The notes under the pieces were generated by a model that was given only the letters and a program-made list of their open reading frames with translations, was not told the DNA's origin and searched no databases. Positions 1-6,173 of a stretch of DNA of 12,559 nucleotides are shown one piece after another; position 1 is the first letter of the stretch; each line of letters begins with the position of its first letter. The DNA lies in assembly GCA_023432225.1 (NCBI GenBank), contig JAEYUW010000038.1, positions 1 through 12,559 of the forward strand, read 5' to 3'. The position numbers were made by a program, and so were the translations under genes. The DNA comes from Verrucomicrobiota bacterium (GTDB lineage Bacteria; Verrucomicrobiota; Verrucomicrobiia; Opitutales; Opitutaceae).

Positions 1-742
1 CGAGGCGGACGGCGCGGCTGGTGGCGTCGCCGGCGGCCCAGGATTTGCGCGAGCCGGTGTTGGGCGCGTGGCGGTAGGTGCGCAGCGCGGAGCCGTCGAG
101 CCAGGCGTGCGAAATGGCGTTGATGACTTGGTCGCGCGTGCCGCCGAGCATCGCGGCGGTGACGGCGGTGGAGGCGACGCGGACGAGGAGGACGTGATCG
201 AGGCCGACGCGGTTGAAGGAGTTTTCGAGGGCGAGGACGCCTTGGATTTCGTGGGCCTTGACCATCGCGACGAGGACGTCGCGCATGGTAATTTGAGATT
301 TCAGATTCGAGAATGGAGAGTGGAAGGCGGCGATGGGCGTGCTGGCGGCTTGGTGGCGGCTGAGCCAGTCGGCGGTGGCGAGGATGGCGCCGAGGTTGTC
401 GGAGGGGTGGCCCCATTCGGCGGCGAGCCAGGTGTCGTTGAAGTCGAGCCAGCGGACGATCGCGCCGATGTTGAAGGCGCCTTGCACGGGATCGAGTTCG
501 TAGCTCGTGCCGGGGACGCGCGCGCCGTTGACGATGGAGGTGCCGGGGACGACGGGTCCGAGGAGCTTCGTGCAGGCGGGGTAAGCGAGGGCCATGATGC
601 CGCACGCGAGCGTGTCGGCGAGGCACCAGCGCGCGGTGTCGTAGGCTTCGTCGCTCGCGATCGGCGCGTTCAGCGCGTAGTCGGCGAGGTCGACGAGGAG
701 TTGGTCGGGAGCGGGGCGGATGTTGGAGATGGGAGCGGACAC
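1..742 (-). CDS. prpD: 2-methylcitrate dehydratase PrpD (partial, C-terminus beyond left edge)
   Basis: Cytosolic enzyme of the 2-methylcitrate cycle; it dehydrates 2-methylcitrate to 2-methyl-cis-aconitate. The reading frame is open from a GTG at 742 to the window edge, giving 247 residues of a family that is usually about 480. Family signatures seen in order: VSAPISNIRP at the N-terminus, YPACTKLLGPVVPGTS (54-69), RWLDFNDTWLAAEWGHPSDN (97-116), AHEIQG (163-168), ENSFNRVGLDHVLL (173-186) and RTYRHAPNTGSRKSWAAGDA (221-240). GTG is preferred because residues 1-10 align with the known PrpD start; no clear Shine-Dalgarno precedes it. It is the last gene seen of prpB-prpC-prpD, 55 bp after prpC. 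Odd: about 12 extra residues near 134-150 relative to E. coli PrpD (compared from memory), encoded by an AT-richer heptamer-repeat block. Identification is secure. Confidence 0.95.
   Translation of the reverse strand, partial: MSAPISNIRPAPDQLLVDLADYALNAPIASDEAYDTARWCLADTLACGIMALAYPACTKLLGPVVPGTSIVNGARVPGTSYELDPVQGAFNIGAIVRWLDFNDTWLAAEWGHPSDNLGAILATADWLSRHQAASTPIAAFHSPFSNLKSQITMRDVLVAMVKAHEIQGVLALENSFNRVGLDHVLLVRVASTAVTAAMLGGTRDQVINAISHAWLDGSALRTYRHAPNTGSRKSWAAGDATSRAVRL
295..322. repeat. Degenerate heptamer tandem block inside prpD
   Basis: On the + strand four successive 7-mers GAGATTT, CAGATTC, GAGAATG, GAGAGTG share the core pattern (G/C)AGA. The block is visibly richer in A+T than the flanking codons. 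It lies within prpD and encodes part of an extra loop (about residues 140-149, FHSPFSNLKS on the minus strand) not expected in the family. The reading frame is kept. Confidence 0.6.
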
Positions 743-754
743 GGGAGGGGGGAA

Positions 755-782
755 GTAGCGAGTAGTGAGTAGCGGGTAGCTG
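755..782. repeat. Four tandem heptamers in the prpC-prpD spacer
   Basis: The + strand reads GTAGCGA, GTAGTGA, GTAGCGG, GTAGCTG, four copies of a 7-bp unit differing at the last three positions. It fills most of the 55-bp spacer between the prpC stop (798) and the prpD GTG (742), so in the operon mRNA it lies just upstream of the prpD start, where a ribosome binding site would be expected. Confidence 0.75.
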
Positions 783-797
783 GGGAGCGAGTGGGCG

Positions 798-1982
798 TCA
801 GCGCTGGGCGAGGAGTGGGAGCGGGCGGTCGGCGGGGCCGGTGTAGTTGGCGCTGGGGCGGATGATTTTGCCGTCGGCACGCTGCTCGATGACGTGCGCG
901 CACCAGCCGGCGGTGCGGGCGATGACGAAGAGCGGCGTGAACATCGCGGTGGGCACGCCCATTTCGCGGTAGGCGACGGCGCTATACCAATCGAGATTGG
1001 GGAACATCTTCTTCTCGTTCCAGAGGAGGGTCTCGATGCGCTCGGCGACGGCGAAGGTGTTGAGCGTGCCGTGGGCGGTGCAGAGTTCGCGGGCGATTTC
1101 CTTGATGATGGCGCTGCGCGGATCGCTGACGGTGTAGACGGGATGGCCGAAGCCGATGACGATTTCCTTGCGCGCCATGCGGGCGCGGATGTCGGCCTCG
1201 GCTTCGTCGGGGGTGGCGTAGCGCTGCTGGATTTCGCAGGCGACTTCGTTGGCGCCGCCGTGCTTGGGGCCGCGCAGCGCGCCGATGGCGCCGGTGATGC
1301 AGCCGTAGAGGCCGGAGCCGGTGCCGGCGATGACGCGCGCGGTGAACGTCGAGGCGTTGAACTCGTGCTCGGCGTAGAGGATCAGCGAGCGGTCGAGCGC
1401 GCGGACGTGCGTGGGTTGCGGGTCGCGTTGGTGGAGCAGGCGGAGAAAGTGCGCGGCGATGGTCGCGTCGGCGGTTTCGACGTCGATGCGTTGGCCGGTG
1501 GTGGCGAAGTGGTGCCAGTAGAGCAGCATCGACGGGAAGCACGCGATGAGCTTGTCGGCGATGTGGCGCGCGAGAATCGGGTCCTTCGGACCGGAGCCGT
1601 CGGGTGCGGAGGGTTCGGTGTCCATCGCGCCCAGGGCGGAGCAGCCGGTGCGCAACACGCCCATCGGGTGCGAGCGCGCGGGCAGTTGCTCGAGGATGGC
1701 GCGGAGCGGCGCGGAGAGGCCACGCAGCTTGGAGAGGTGGCGCTGGTAGGCGGCGAGCTCGGTGGCGTTGGGCAGGCGCTCGTGGATGAGGAGGTGCGCG
1801 ACTTCCTCGTAGGTCGCGTGGTGCGCGAGGTCGGCGATGTCGTAGCCGCGGTAGTGCAGGTCGTTGCCGGAGTGGCCGACGGTGCAGATCGCGGTGTTGC
1901 CGGCGGGGACGCCGGACAGCGCGACGGATTTCTTGGCTTTGGGCGCGGAGGGTTGAGCGGAGGCGGGGGTATCGGTGCTCAT
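798..1982 (-). CDS. prpC: 2-methylcitrate synthase PrpC
   Basis: Condenses propionyl-CoA with oxaloacetate to 2-methylcitrate; cytosolic citrate-synthase-fold enzyme. The 394-residue length matches PrpC (about 389). The start KKSVALSGVPAGNT (17-30) and SGNDLHYRGYDI (38-49) are typical of methylcitrate rather than housekeeping citrate synthases. Catalytic residues by family analogy: His241 in GPKHGGANEV, His280 in GFGHPVYTVSDPR, Asp331 in PNLDWYSAVAY. LYAEHEFNASTFTARVIAGT (202-221) and the C-terminal IIRPSANYTGP (373-383) are also conserved. The ATG at 1982 gives a short Ser/Pro/Ala-rich N-terminal extension (residues 1-16) before the conserved start. Lies 73 bp downstream of prpB; the spacer is almost entirely a hairpin-forming repeat. 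Many relatives retain some plain citrate synthase activity, but the prpB and prpD neighbours settle the role. Confidence 0.95.
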   Translation of the reverse strand: MSTDTPASAQPSAPKAKKSVALSGVPAGNTAICTVGHSGNDLHYRGYDIADLAHHATYEEVAHLLIHERLPNATELAAYQRHLSKLRGLSAPLRAILEQLPARSHPMGVLRTGCSALGAMDTEPSAPDGSGPKDPILARHIADKLIACFPSMLLYWHHFATTGQRIDVETADATIAAHFLRLLHQRDPQPTHVRALDRSLILYAEHEFNASTFTARVIAGTGSGLYGCITGAIGALRGPKHGGANEVACEIQQRYATPDEAEADIRARMARKEIVIGFGHPVYTVSDPRSAIIKEIARELCTAHGTLNTFAVAERIETLLWNEKKMFPNLDWYSAVAYREMGVPTAMFTPLFVIARTAGWCAHVIEQRADGKIIRPSANYTGPADRPLPLLAQR

Positions 1983-1994
1983 CGTGGAAGGAGC

Positions 1995-2053
1995 ACCACA
2001 GAAGACACGGAAGACACAGAAGCGGCATCTGTGTTTTCTGAGTGTTCTGTGGT
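1995..2053. repeat. 9-mer repeat block forming a 26-nt-arm hairpin between prpB and prpC
   Basis: The left arm (1995-2020) contains the 9-mers CACAGAAGA, CACGGAAGA, CACAGAAGC in a row; the right arm (2028-2053) contains TCTGTGTTT, TCTGAGTGT, TCTGTGGTT. The arms are inverted copies pairing at 22 of 26 positions around a 7-nt loop (2021-2027). The element starts 2 bp after the prpB stop codon and ends 12 bp before the prpC ATG. In the mRNA it could act as a transcript-stabilising or partially terminating hairpin; no U-tract follows, so it is not a standard terminator. Confidence 0.75.
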
Positions 2054-2055
2054 TA

Positions 2056-2901
2056 TCAGCTCTTGGTTTCCTTCGGCGGGGTGTAGCCGAGGGTGGTGTA
2101 AAGGTCGGCGCGCGTCTGCATCTTTGGCACGACGGCTTGTTGCGTGCCGTTGCGGCGGAGCGTCGTGTAGAAATCGAGCGCGGCGGCGCTGGCGGCGCGC
2201 GAGGCGCCGAGCGGATAAAGTGCCAGTGCGATGCCGGCGGAGTGGAGCTGTTCGACGGTGAACAGCGGCGTCTTGCCGAACTCGGTCAGGTTGGCGAGGA
2301 CGGGGACTTTGATCGCGGACGTGAATGCCCGATAGTCGTCCAGCGTGTGCAGCGCTTCGGCGAAAATCATATCGGCGCCGGCGTCGACGTAGGCGCGGGC
2401 GCGGGCGATGGCGCCCGCGACACCTTCGTTCGCAGCGGCGTCGGTGCGCGCCATGACGACGAAGCTCGCATCGAGTTTGCCGGACACGGCGGAGCGCACG
2501 CGCTCGACCATTTCGCCGGTGGTGACGAGGTGTTTGCCGGGCAGGTGGCCGCAGACTTTGGCGGACATCTGATCCTCGATGTGCACGGCGGCGACGCCGA
2601 TCGCGGCGAGTTCGCGGACGGCTTGCGCGGGGTCGTCCCAACCGGTGTCGATGTCGACGAGCAGCGGCAGCGCGACGCGGCGCGTGATGCGGCGCGCATC
2701 GACGAGGACGTCGGCGAGCGTGGTCTGGCCGATGTCGGGCCAGCCGTAGGAGTGATTAGCGACGCCGGCGCCGGAGAGGTAGATCGCGCGGAAACCGGCG
2801 CGTTCGGCGAGGAGGGCGGCGTAGGCGTTGATCGCGCCGGCGATCTGCAAAGGCGACTCGGACGCGAGGGCGTCGCGGAATTTTTGACCAGGCGTGGACA
2901 T
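2056..2901 (-). CDS. prpB: 2-methylisocitrate lyase PrpB
   Basis: Cleaves 2-methylisocitrate to succinate and pyruvate; soluble Mg-dependent member of the isocitrate lyase/PEP mutase superfamily. 281 residues with MSTPGQKFRDAL at the start, matching the usual PrpB start; an upstream in-frame GTG at 2976 would add 25 non-conserved residues and is rejected. Visible motifs: QIAGAINAYAALLAERAGF (19-37), AIYLSGAGVA (39-48), metal-binding LVDIDTG (81-87; Asp83, Asp85), HIEDQ (107-111) and KVCGH (115-119), whose Cys117 is the catalytic cysteine of the family (commonly KRCGH), then VVMARTDA and ANLTEFGKTPLF. The loop after LVDIDTGWD is a few residues shorter than in E. coli PrpB. First gene of the operon; a candidate promoter lies just upstream. 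A related carboxyphosphonoenolpyruvate mutase or oxaloacetate decarboxylase role is unlikely given the prpC-prpD context. Confidence 0.93.
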   Translation of the reverse strand: MSTPGQKFRDALASESPLQIAGAINAYAALLAERAGFRAIYLSGAGVANHSYGWPDIGQTTLADVLVDARRITRRVALPLLVDIDTGWDDPAQAVRELAAIGVAAVHIEDQMSAKVCGHLPGKHLVTTGEMVERVRSAVSGKLDASFVVMARTDAAANEGVAGAIARARAYVDAGADMIFAEALHTLDDYRAFTSAIKVPVLANLTEFGKTPLFTVEQLHSAGIALALYPLGASRAASAAALDFYTTLRRNGTQQAVVPKMQTRADLYTTLGYTPPKETKS

Positions 2902-3146
2902 GGCGGTGGAGCGCGGCGGGTGGGGTTGGTCGGAACGTATGACACTGCTTTGCGCACTGTCGAGGGCCGCGGACACCGTCGGAACGGGTTAGTTGCGAGC
3001 GTTATGGGCGGTCCTGACGCGCTAACAGGGCCGCGAGCGCGGGCGGATTTCTCCGGGGAAAATTTCAGAACGTGGCCCGGGTGTCGTTGAGAGGGGCAGC
3101 GACTTGCTGCCTGCGCGCGACTGTGCGACGCTGGTCGCGCCCTGCC
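2902..3146. other. Divergent prpB / porin intergenic region
   Basis: A 245-bp spacer from which prpB leaves leftward and the porin gene rightward, so it must contain both promoters. Besides the candidate prpB promoter it holds two perfect 6-bp-stem hairpins in the porin leader: GGCAGC/GCTGCC at 3095-3111 and GCGCGA/TCGCGC at 3115-3140. The second ends 6 nt before the porin ATG and would cover the position of any ribosome binding site. I see no convincing -35/-10 pair for the porin. Confidence 0.5.
2936..2963 (-). promoter_or_regulatory. Candidate promoter of prpB, bracketed by a 9-bp direct repeat
   Basis: Reading the minus strand, TCGACA (2963-2958; five of six to the -35 consensus) is followed after 16 bp by CATACG (2941-2936; three of six to the -10 consensus), placing a start near 2929 and a leader of about 28 nt. 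The 9-mer GTCGGAACG (+ strand) occurs at 2929-2937, over the -10, and again at 2978-2986, upstream of the -35. The repeat could be a regulator site. The promoter call is weak. Confidence 0.3.
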
Positions 3147-4355
3147 ATGCTCCTCCGTTCCACGATCACCGCTCTGACTCTCGCCGCACCGCTCGCGCTG
3201 TGCGCGCAAGCCGCGTCGTCCACCGCCTCGCTCGAAGAGCGGCTCAACGCGCTTGAGCAAAAGGTGCAAACGCTCTCGCGCGAAAACGCTGAGTTGCGCG
3301 ACAAGCTCGGCGTGAAGAAGGACGGCTCGCTGCCCGTGCTCGTGAAGCCGGCCGGCAAGGAGACGAGCTTGAGCGTGGGCGGGTTTGTGCAAGCGCAGGC
3401 GGAGTTCGGGCGCGCGTCGGACCCGCGTTTCACGAGTGGCGGTGCAGCGGTGCGCGATCGGTTTTATTTCCGGCGCGCGCGCATCGCGGTGACGGGCGCG
3501 TTCGCGGAACATTTCGATTTCAAGGCCGAGCTCGATTTGCAGGGCAACACGCTCGGCGCCTCGACGGGCAATCTCGCGCGAGCGAACGAAGTGTTCATCA
3601 ACTGGAATCGCTACGAGGCCGCCAACGTGCGCTTCGGCCAGCTGAAGCCCGCTTTCGGCGCCGAGGCCCTGGTGGGCGACACCAAGACGCTCGCGATCGA
3701 GCGCTCGCTCTCGAGCGATCGTCTCACGGATGGCCGCCAGATCGCGCTCGGCTTCGCGGGCACGTTCCTCGATAAGCAACTCGGTTACTACGCGACGGCC
3801 GGCAACGGCAACGGCGCCAACGTCAGCGCGAACGACAACTCGAAGTTTCAGAAAGCCGCGCGCCTCACGTGGTCGCCGGCGCTGCCGAAGACCGCGGGCA
3901 AGTTGACGCTCGGCGTCGACGGGCTGTGGACGACGGACGCGGGCGTGGCGAAGAACGATTTCGGTTTTGCCGGCAACTCCTTCACCGGCGACCGCACGAT
4001 GAGCGGTGTCGATGCACAGTGGACGTGGCAGCGCCTCGACCTCAGCGCGGAATGGCTGCGCGGGACCTTTGAGCCGACGAGCAAGACGCCGCGCGCCAAG
4101 CTGCGCGCGGAAGGCTGGCAGGCGACGGCGGCATTTTTCCTCGTGCCCGCGAAGCTGCAGGCGGTGGTGCGCTACGACGCGTTCGACCCGAACACGGACC
4201 TCGGGGGGAACACGTATCACACGACGCTTTTCGGTCTGAATTATCTGATCAAGGGCGACGATCTGCGCTTGATGATCGATTACCTCGACGGCCACGTGCC
4301 CGGCGCGACCAACGACGGCGGGCGGCTGCTCACGCGTTTGCAGGTCGTCTTCTGA
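3147..4355 (+). CDS. Phosphate-selective porin O/P-like outer-membrane protein
   Basis: Predicted trimeric outer-membrane beta-barrel channel of the OprO/OprP family, which passes phosphate, polyphosphate or other anions; the substrate here cannot be read from sequence. The 402-residue product starts with a signal peptide (MLLRSTITALTLAAPLA, cleavage probably after the AQA at 20-22). Next comes a coiled coil (about 27-54, LEERLNALEQKVQTLSREN) as in trimeric porins of this group. From about residue 70 alternating strands follow, including SVGGFVQAQAEFG, DRFYFRRARIAVTGAF and FDFKAELDLQG. The chain ends in LLTRLQVVF, with the terminal Phe used by the BAM machinery. A GTG at 3072 would lengthen it by 25 residues but would bury the signal peptide, so ATG 3147 is chosen. 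No lipobox precedes Cys19. It stands alone, divergent from prpB; no phosphate transport genes adjoin it. Confidence 0.85.
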   Translation: MLLRSTITALTLAAPLALCAQAASSTASLEERLNALEQKVQTLSRENAELRDKLGVKKDGSLPVLVKPAGKETSLSVGGFVQAQAEFGRASDPRFTSGGAAVRDRFYFRRARIAVTGAFAEHFDFKAELDLQGNTLGASTGNLARANEVFINWNRYEAANVRFGQLKPAFGAEALVGDTKTLAIERSLSSDRLTDGRQIALGFAGTFLDKQLGYYATAGNGNGANVSANDNSKFQKAARLTWSPALPKTAGKLTLGVDGLWTTDAGVAKNDFGFAGNSFTGDRTMSGVDAQWTWQRLDLSAEWLRGTFEPTSKTPRAKLRAEGWQATAAFFLVPAKLQAVVRYDAFDPNTDLGGNTYHTTLFGLNYLIKGDDLRLMIDYLDGHVPGATNDGGRLLTRLQVVF

Positions 4356-4428
4356 CGACCGGTCGGGCGCCGGCGACGGCGGCTTCGGGCTCGCGTTGGC
4401 GGGCGGGCCGCGCATTTAAAGACACGGC

Positions 4429-4514
4429 GCCCGGGTGGCGGAATGGTAGACGCTGCGGACTTAAAATCCGCTTTTCGCAAGAGAGTGCGGGTTCGAGTCC
4501 CGCCCCGGGCACCA
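4429..4514 (+). tRNA. tRNA-Leu (anticodon UAA), CCA encoded
   Basis: 86 nt folding as a class II tRNA. Acceptor arms GCCCGGG (4429-4435) and CCCGGGC (4504-4510) pair perfectly, followed by A4511 as discriminator and CCA (4512-4514). Anticodon stem GCGGA/TCCGC encloses the loop CTTAAAA, with anticodon TAA at 4462-4464, decoding UUA. A long variable arm (about 4472-4485) fits Leu. T-arm GCGGG-TTCGAGT-CCCGC. Seven T residues follow the CCA immediately and may help release the transcript. UUA codons are rare in the neighbouring genes, as expected at this GC content. Confidence 0.97.
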
Positions 4515-4635
4515 TTTTTTTCGCGACGATGCGCGCGTGTGGCACGGTGTGACTGGCGCAGGTGTTGCTCGAAGCGGATCAGATTCGTGTTTCGTCGCGA
4601 CGTTGAGCCGCGAGGGCTTGACATCGCTGTGAATT

Positions 4636-4804
4636 GGCACACTGGTCCGGGCAGACATGAATCCGCATCGCCAACTTCGACACAGCCGCTGCTCGCGAGA
4701 GACGGTGCTTGGCGCGTTGCCGATCTGTCCGGCGCGCGCCGGTGCAGGTAACTGAGGCGGGCGCGATCGCGCCGCACATTACTCAGACCTGGCACCGGAG
4801 TGCC
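4636..4804 (+). ncRNA. Candidate structured RNA with long closing stem (6S-like topology)
   Basis: Positions 4636-4651 pair with 4788-4804. GGCAC pairs with GTGCC; after one A.A mismatch CTGGT pairs with ACCGG; after a bulged C CCGGG pairs with CCTGG. That makes 15 base pairs. Two of them are G.U on the plus strand (4643-4797, 4649-4790) and would be A.C mismatches on the other strand, favouring plus-strand transcription. Inside are a GC-rich hairpin around GCGCGATCGCGC (about 4761-4772) and the palindrome CCGGCGCGCGCCGG. A closed stem, open central region and apical helices over about 169 nt recall 6S RNA, but I recognise no conserved 6S primary sequence. The TTGACA at 4618 would place transcription start inside the 5' arm, which argues against it driving this RNA. 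Confidence 0.28.
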
Positions 4805-4859
4805 TAAATCGTTTTTGCGACACGGAGTGACCTCGCGCTGAGGTGCCCGTCTTCGCCCC

Positions 4860-4881
4860 ACGCAGCCGAGCGCTGCGTTTT
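4860..4881 (+). terminator. Weak rho-independent terminator-like hairpin
   Basis: ACGCAGC (4860-4866) pairs with GCTGCGT (4872-4878) around a 5-nt loop and runs into TTTT (4878-4881) followed by CTC. It would end any transcript crossing the gene-free interval before the phosphoesterase gene at 4950. Confidence 0.4.
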
Positions 4882-4949
4882 CTCCCCCGCAAATCAACCG
4901 AGCCGCCTTGGGCATGTCCGCCTGGCGCGCGCGAAATCCTGGCCCCGCC

Positions 4950-5684
4950 ATGACCATTCTTCACGTTACTGATCTTCACTTCAACTCGCGGTGGTTCCAC
5001 TGGCTGCTGCACCACGCTCCGGCGCACGACCTGCTCGTGATCTCCGGTGATCTGCTCGATCTCACTGATCCCGCGCCGCAACGCGCCCAGATGGCCTGGG
5101 TTGCCCGTTGGCTGAGCGAGTATCCGCGTCCGCTGTGCGTTTGCAGTGGTCCGCATGATCTCGAATGGGACCCGCGCGAGGAGCGCTGGCATCCGGCGTA
5201 TTGGCTGCGCGCGCTCGCGCGGCCCGGTCTTTGGATCGACGGTCAGATCGCCGAATGTGGCGATCTCCGCGTGCTCGCCATCGATGCGACGACGAGCCCC
5301 AAGGGCGGCGCGGCGGACTGCTGGGTCGTGCACACCGGCCCCAGCGGCACACCGGTCACCACGCGCCGGTCCGGCGGCGACGCCGGAGACCCGCGCCTGG
5401 CGGCGGCGGTGCGCCAGTATCGTCCCCGCGTCGTGTTTTCCGGCCACGTGCACGCGCCACGACATTGGCGCGGGCAGATCGACGATACGTTGATCGTTAA
5501 CCCGGGCCACTCTCGCGCGGCGGAATTTCCGAACCACGTCGTGGTGCACACGGAGCCGCTGCGCTGCGAATTCTTCAGTGCCGATGTGCCGCACGAGGAG
5601 ATCGCCCCCGCCGCTCCGGTCCTGGCCGGCGCGTTCGCTGAACAAGAACTTCAACTCTCCCTTTCAACCCATCCGACCTCATGA
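4950..5684 (+). CDS. Calcineurin-like metallophosphoesterase with altered GNHD motif
   Basis: 244-residue predicted cytosolic phosphoesterase of the binuclear-metal calcineurin-like superfamily; substrate unknown. Motifs in order: Asp8-x-His10 in HVTDLHF, Asp33 in ISGDLLD, GPHD (66-69) where the family has GN-H-(D/E), His127 in WVVHTGP, and GHVH (164-167). The metal-bridging Asn of motif III is therefore Pro67, while its neighbouring His68 and Asp69 remain. ATG 4950 is chosen because MTILHVTDLH begins right at the first beta-strand; TTG 4908 and ATG 4914 would add a basic stretch with no homology. The stop overlaps the next start (ATGA), so it is probably translationally coupled to the Rnk-like gene. 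Either a specialised phosphoesterase or one with weakened metal binding. Confidence 0.85.
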   Translation: MTILHVTDLHFNSRWFHWLLHHAPAHDLLVISGDLLDLTDPAPQRAQMAWVARWLSEYPRPLCVCSGPHDLEWDPREERWHPAYWLRALARPGLWIDGQIAECGDLRVLAIDATTSPKGGAADCWVVHTGPSGTPVTTRRSGGDAGDPRLAAAVRQYRPRVVFSGHVHAPRHWRGQIDDTLIVNPGHSRAAEFPNHVVVHTEPLRCEFFSADVPHEEIAPAAPVLAGAFAEQELQLSLSTHPTS

Positions 5685-6115
5685 ATCCCACTCCTCTCTA
5701 TATCCCTCGCGACGACTACAACAAACTCCGCGTGCTCGTGAACACCGTGCTGCGCACCAACACCAGCGCGACGCTGCAGAAGTTGCGCGGCGAACTCGAT
5801 CGCGCCGCCGTGATCGATCCTGCCGCGTGCCCCGATGACGTCGTCCGCATGGACACGCGCGTCGAGTTCGAGGACGTCGCCACCGGCGAGATCGAGGAAT
5901 ACATCCTCAGTTATCCCGACCGCGCCGACGTCGAGACGAAGCGCTTGTCCGTCCTCGCGCCGATCGGCACGGCCTTGCTCGGCGCGCGCGTCGGGCAAAT
6001 CGTGAACTGGCCGACGCCGGGCGGCGATCGCGAGATCCGTCTGCTCCGCGTCACGCCGGCGCCGCCGCCGCGTCCGGTCAATCCGCTCGCCCAATTGCTC
6101 GGCGTCGCGTCCTGA
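5681..6115 (+). CDS. rnk: Rnk-like protein (GreA/GreB C-terminal domain)
   Basis: 144 residues, close in length and layout to E. coli Rnk (136). An N-terminal helical part (about 8-45, with LQKLRGELDRAAV) precedes the FKBP-like GreA/GreB C-terminal domain: PDDVVRMDTRVEFED (51-65), ATGEIEEYILSYP (67-79), RLSVLAPIGTALLGARVG (88-105) and VNWPTPGG (108-115). Rnk-type proteins bind RNA polymerase near the secondary channel. Their coiled coil is too short and lacks the acidic tip that lets GreA/GreB stimulate cleavage, so they are thought to compete with Gre factors. Its ATG overlaps the phosphoesterase stop. A U-tailed hairpin at 6121-6144 ends the unit. Some Verrucomicrobia genes of this type are annotated simply as GreA/GreB-family factors. 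Confidence 0.82.
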   Translation: MNPTPLYIPRDDYNKLRVLVNTVLRTNTSATLQKLRGELDRAAVIDPAACPDDVVRMDTRVEFEDVATGEIEEYILSYPDRADVETKRLSVLAPIGTALLGARVGQIVNWPTPGGDREIRLLRVTPAPPPRPVNPLAQLLGVAS

Positions 6116-6120
6116 CGCGG

Positions 6121-6144
6121 CGCGATTCACTCGTTCGCGTTTTT
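6121..6144 (+). terminator. Rho-independent terminator after the Rnk-like gene
   Basis: CGCGA (6121-6125) pairs with TCGCG (6135-6139) across a 9-nt loop and is followed directly by five T (6140-6144). It begins 6 nt after the stop at 6115. The stem is short, but the position and U-tract suit a terminator of the phosphoesterase-Rnk unit. Downstream sequence would then need its own promoter. Confidence 0.5.
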
Positions 6145-6173
6145 GTCATGCGCATTTCCCGCTGCCGCTTTTC

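Larger units (their letters stand above)
4515..4949. other. 435-bp gene-free interval
   Basis: No reading frame here looks like protein; those that are open have arginine- and cysteine-rich shadow composition. It contains the T-run after the tRNA, a consensus TTGACA at 4618-4623, a long-range closed fold (4636-4804), a small ACCTC/GAGGT hairpin near 4832-4846, and a terminator-like hairpin at 4860-4881. A 32-codon frame (4657-4755, MNPHRQLRHSRC...) lies inside the fold and is not called as a gene. Confidence 0.6.

Noticed and set aside
894..2261. A 455-codon plus-strand frame across prpC and into prpB
   Set aside because: Gly/Val/Ala/Glu-rich antisense shadow of prpC; prpC carries all catalytic motifs.
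3147..3203. Porin N-terminus as a lipoprotein signal (Cys19)
   Set aside because: The residue before Cys19 is Leu, which does not fit the lipobox; an ordinary AQA cleavage site follows at once and the C-terminal Phe indicates a barrel.
2367..4415. A 682-codon minus-strand frame spanning part of prpB, the divergent promoter region and the whole porin gene
   Set aside because: It is antisense to the porin and out of frame with prpB, with no recognisable domain; it would also leave no room for the divergent promoters.
4443..4751. A plus-strand frame starting within the tRNA
   Set aside because: It overlaps tRNA-Leu, is Arg/Cys-rich and shows no domain or initiation signal.
4657..4755. A 32-codon frame MNPHRQLRHSRC... 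downstream of TTGACA
   Set aside because: No Shine-Dalgarno, no following gene to serve as leader peptide target, and located within a candidate structured RNA; not enough to call.
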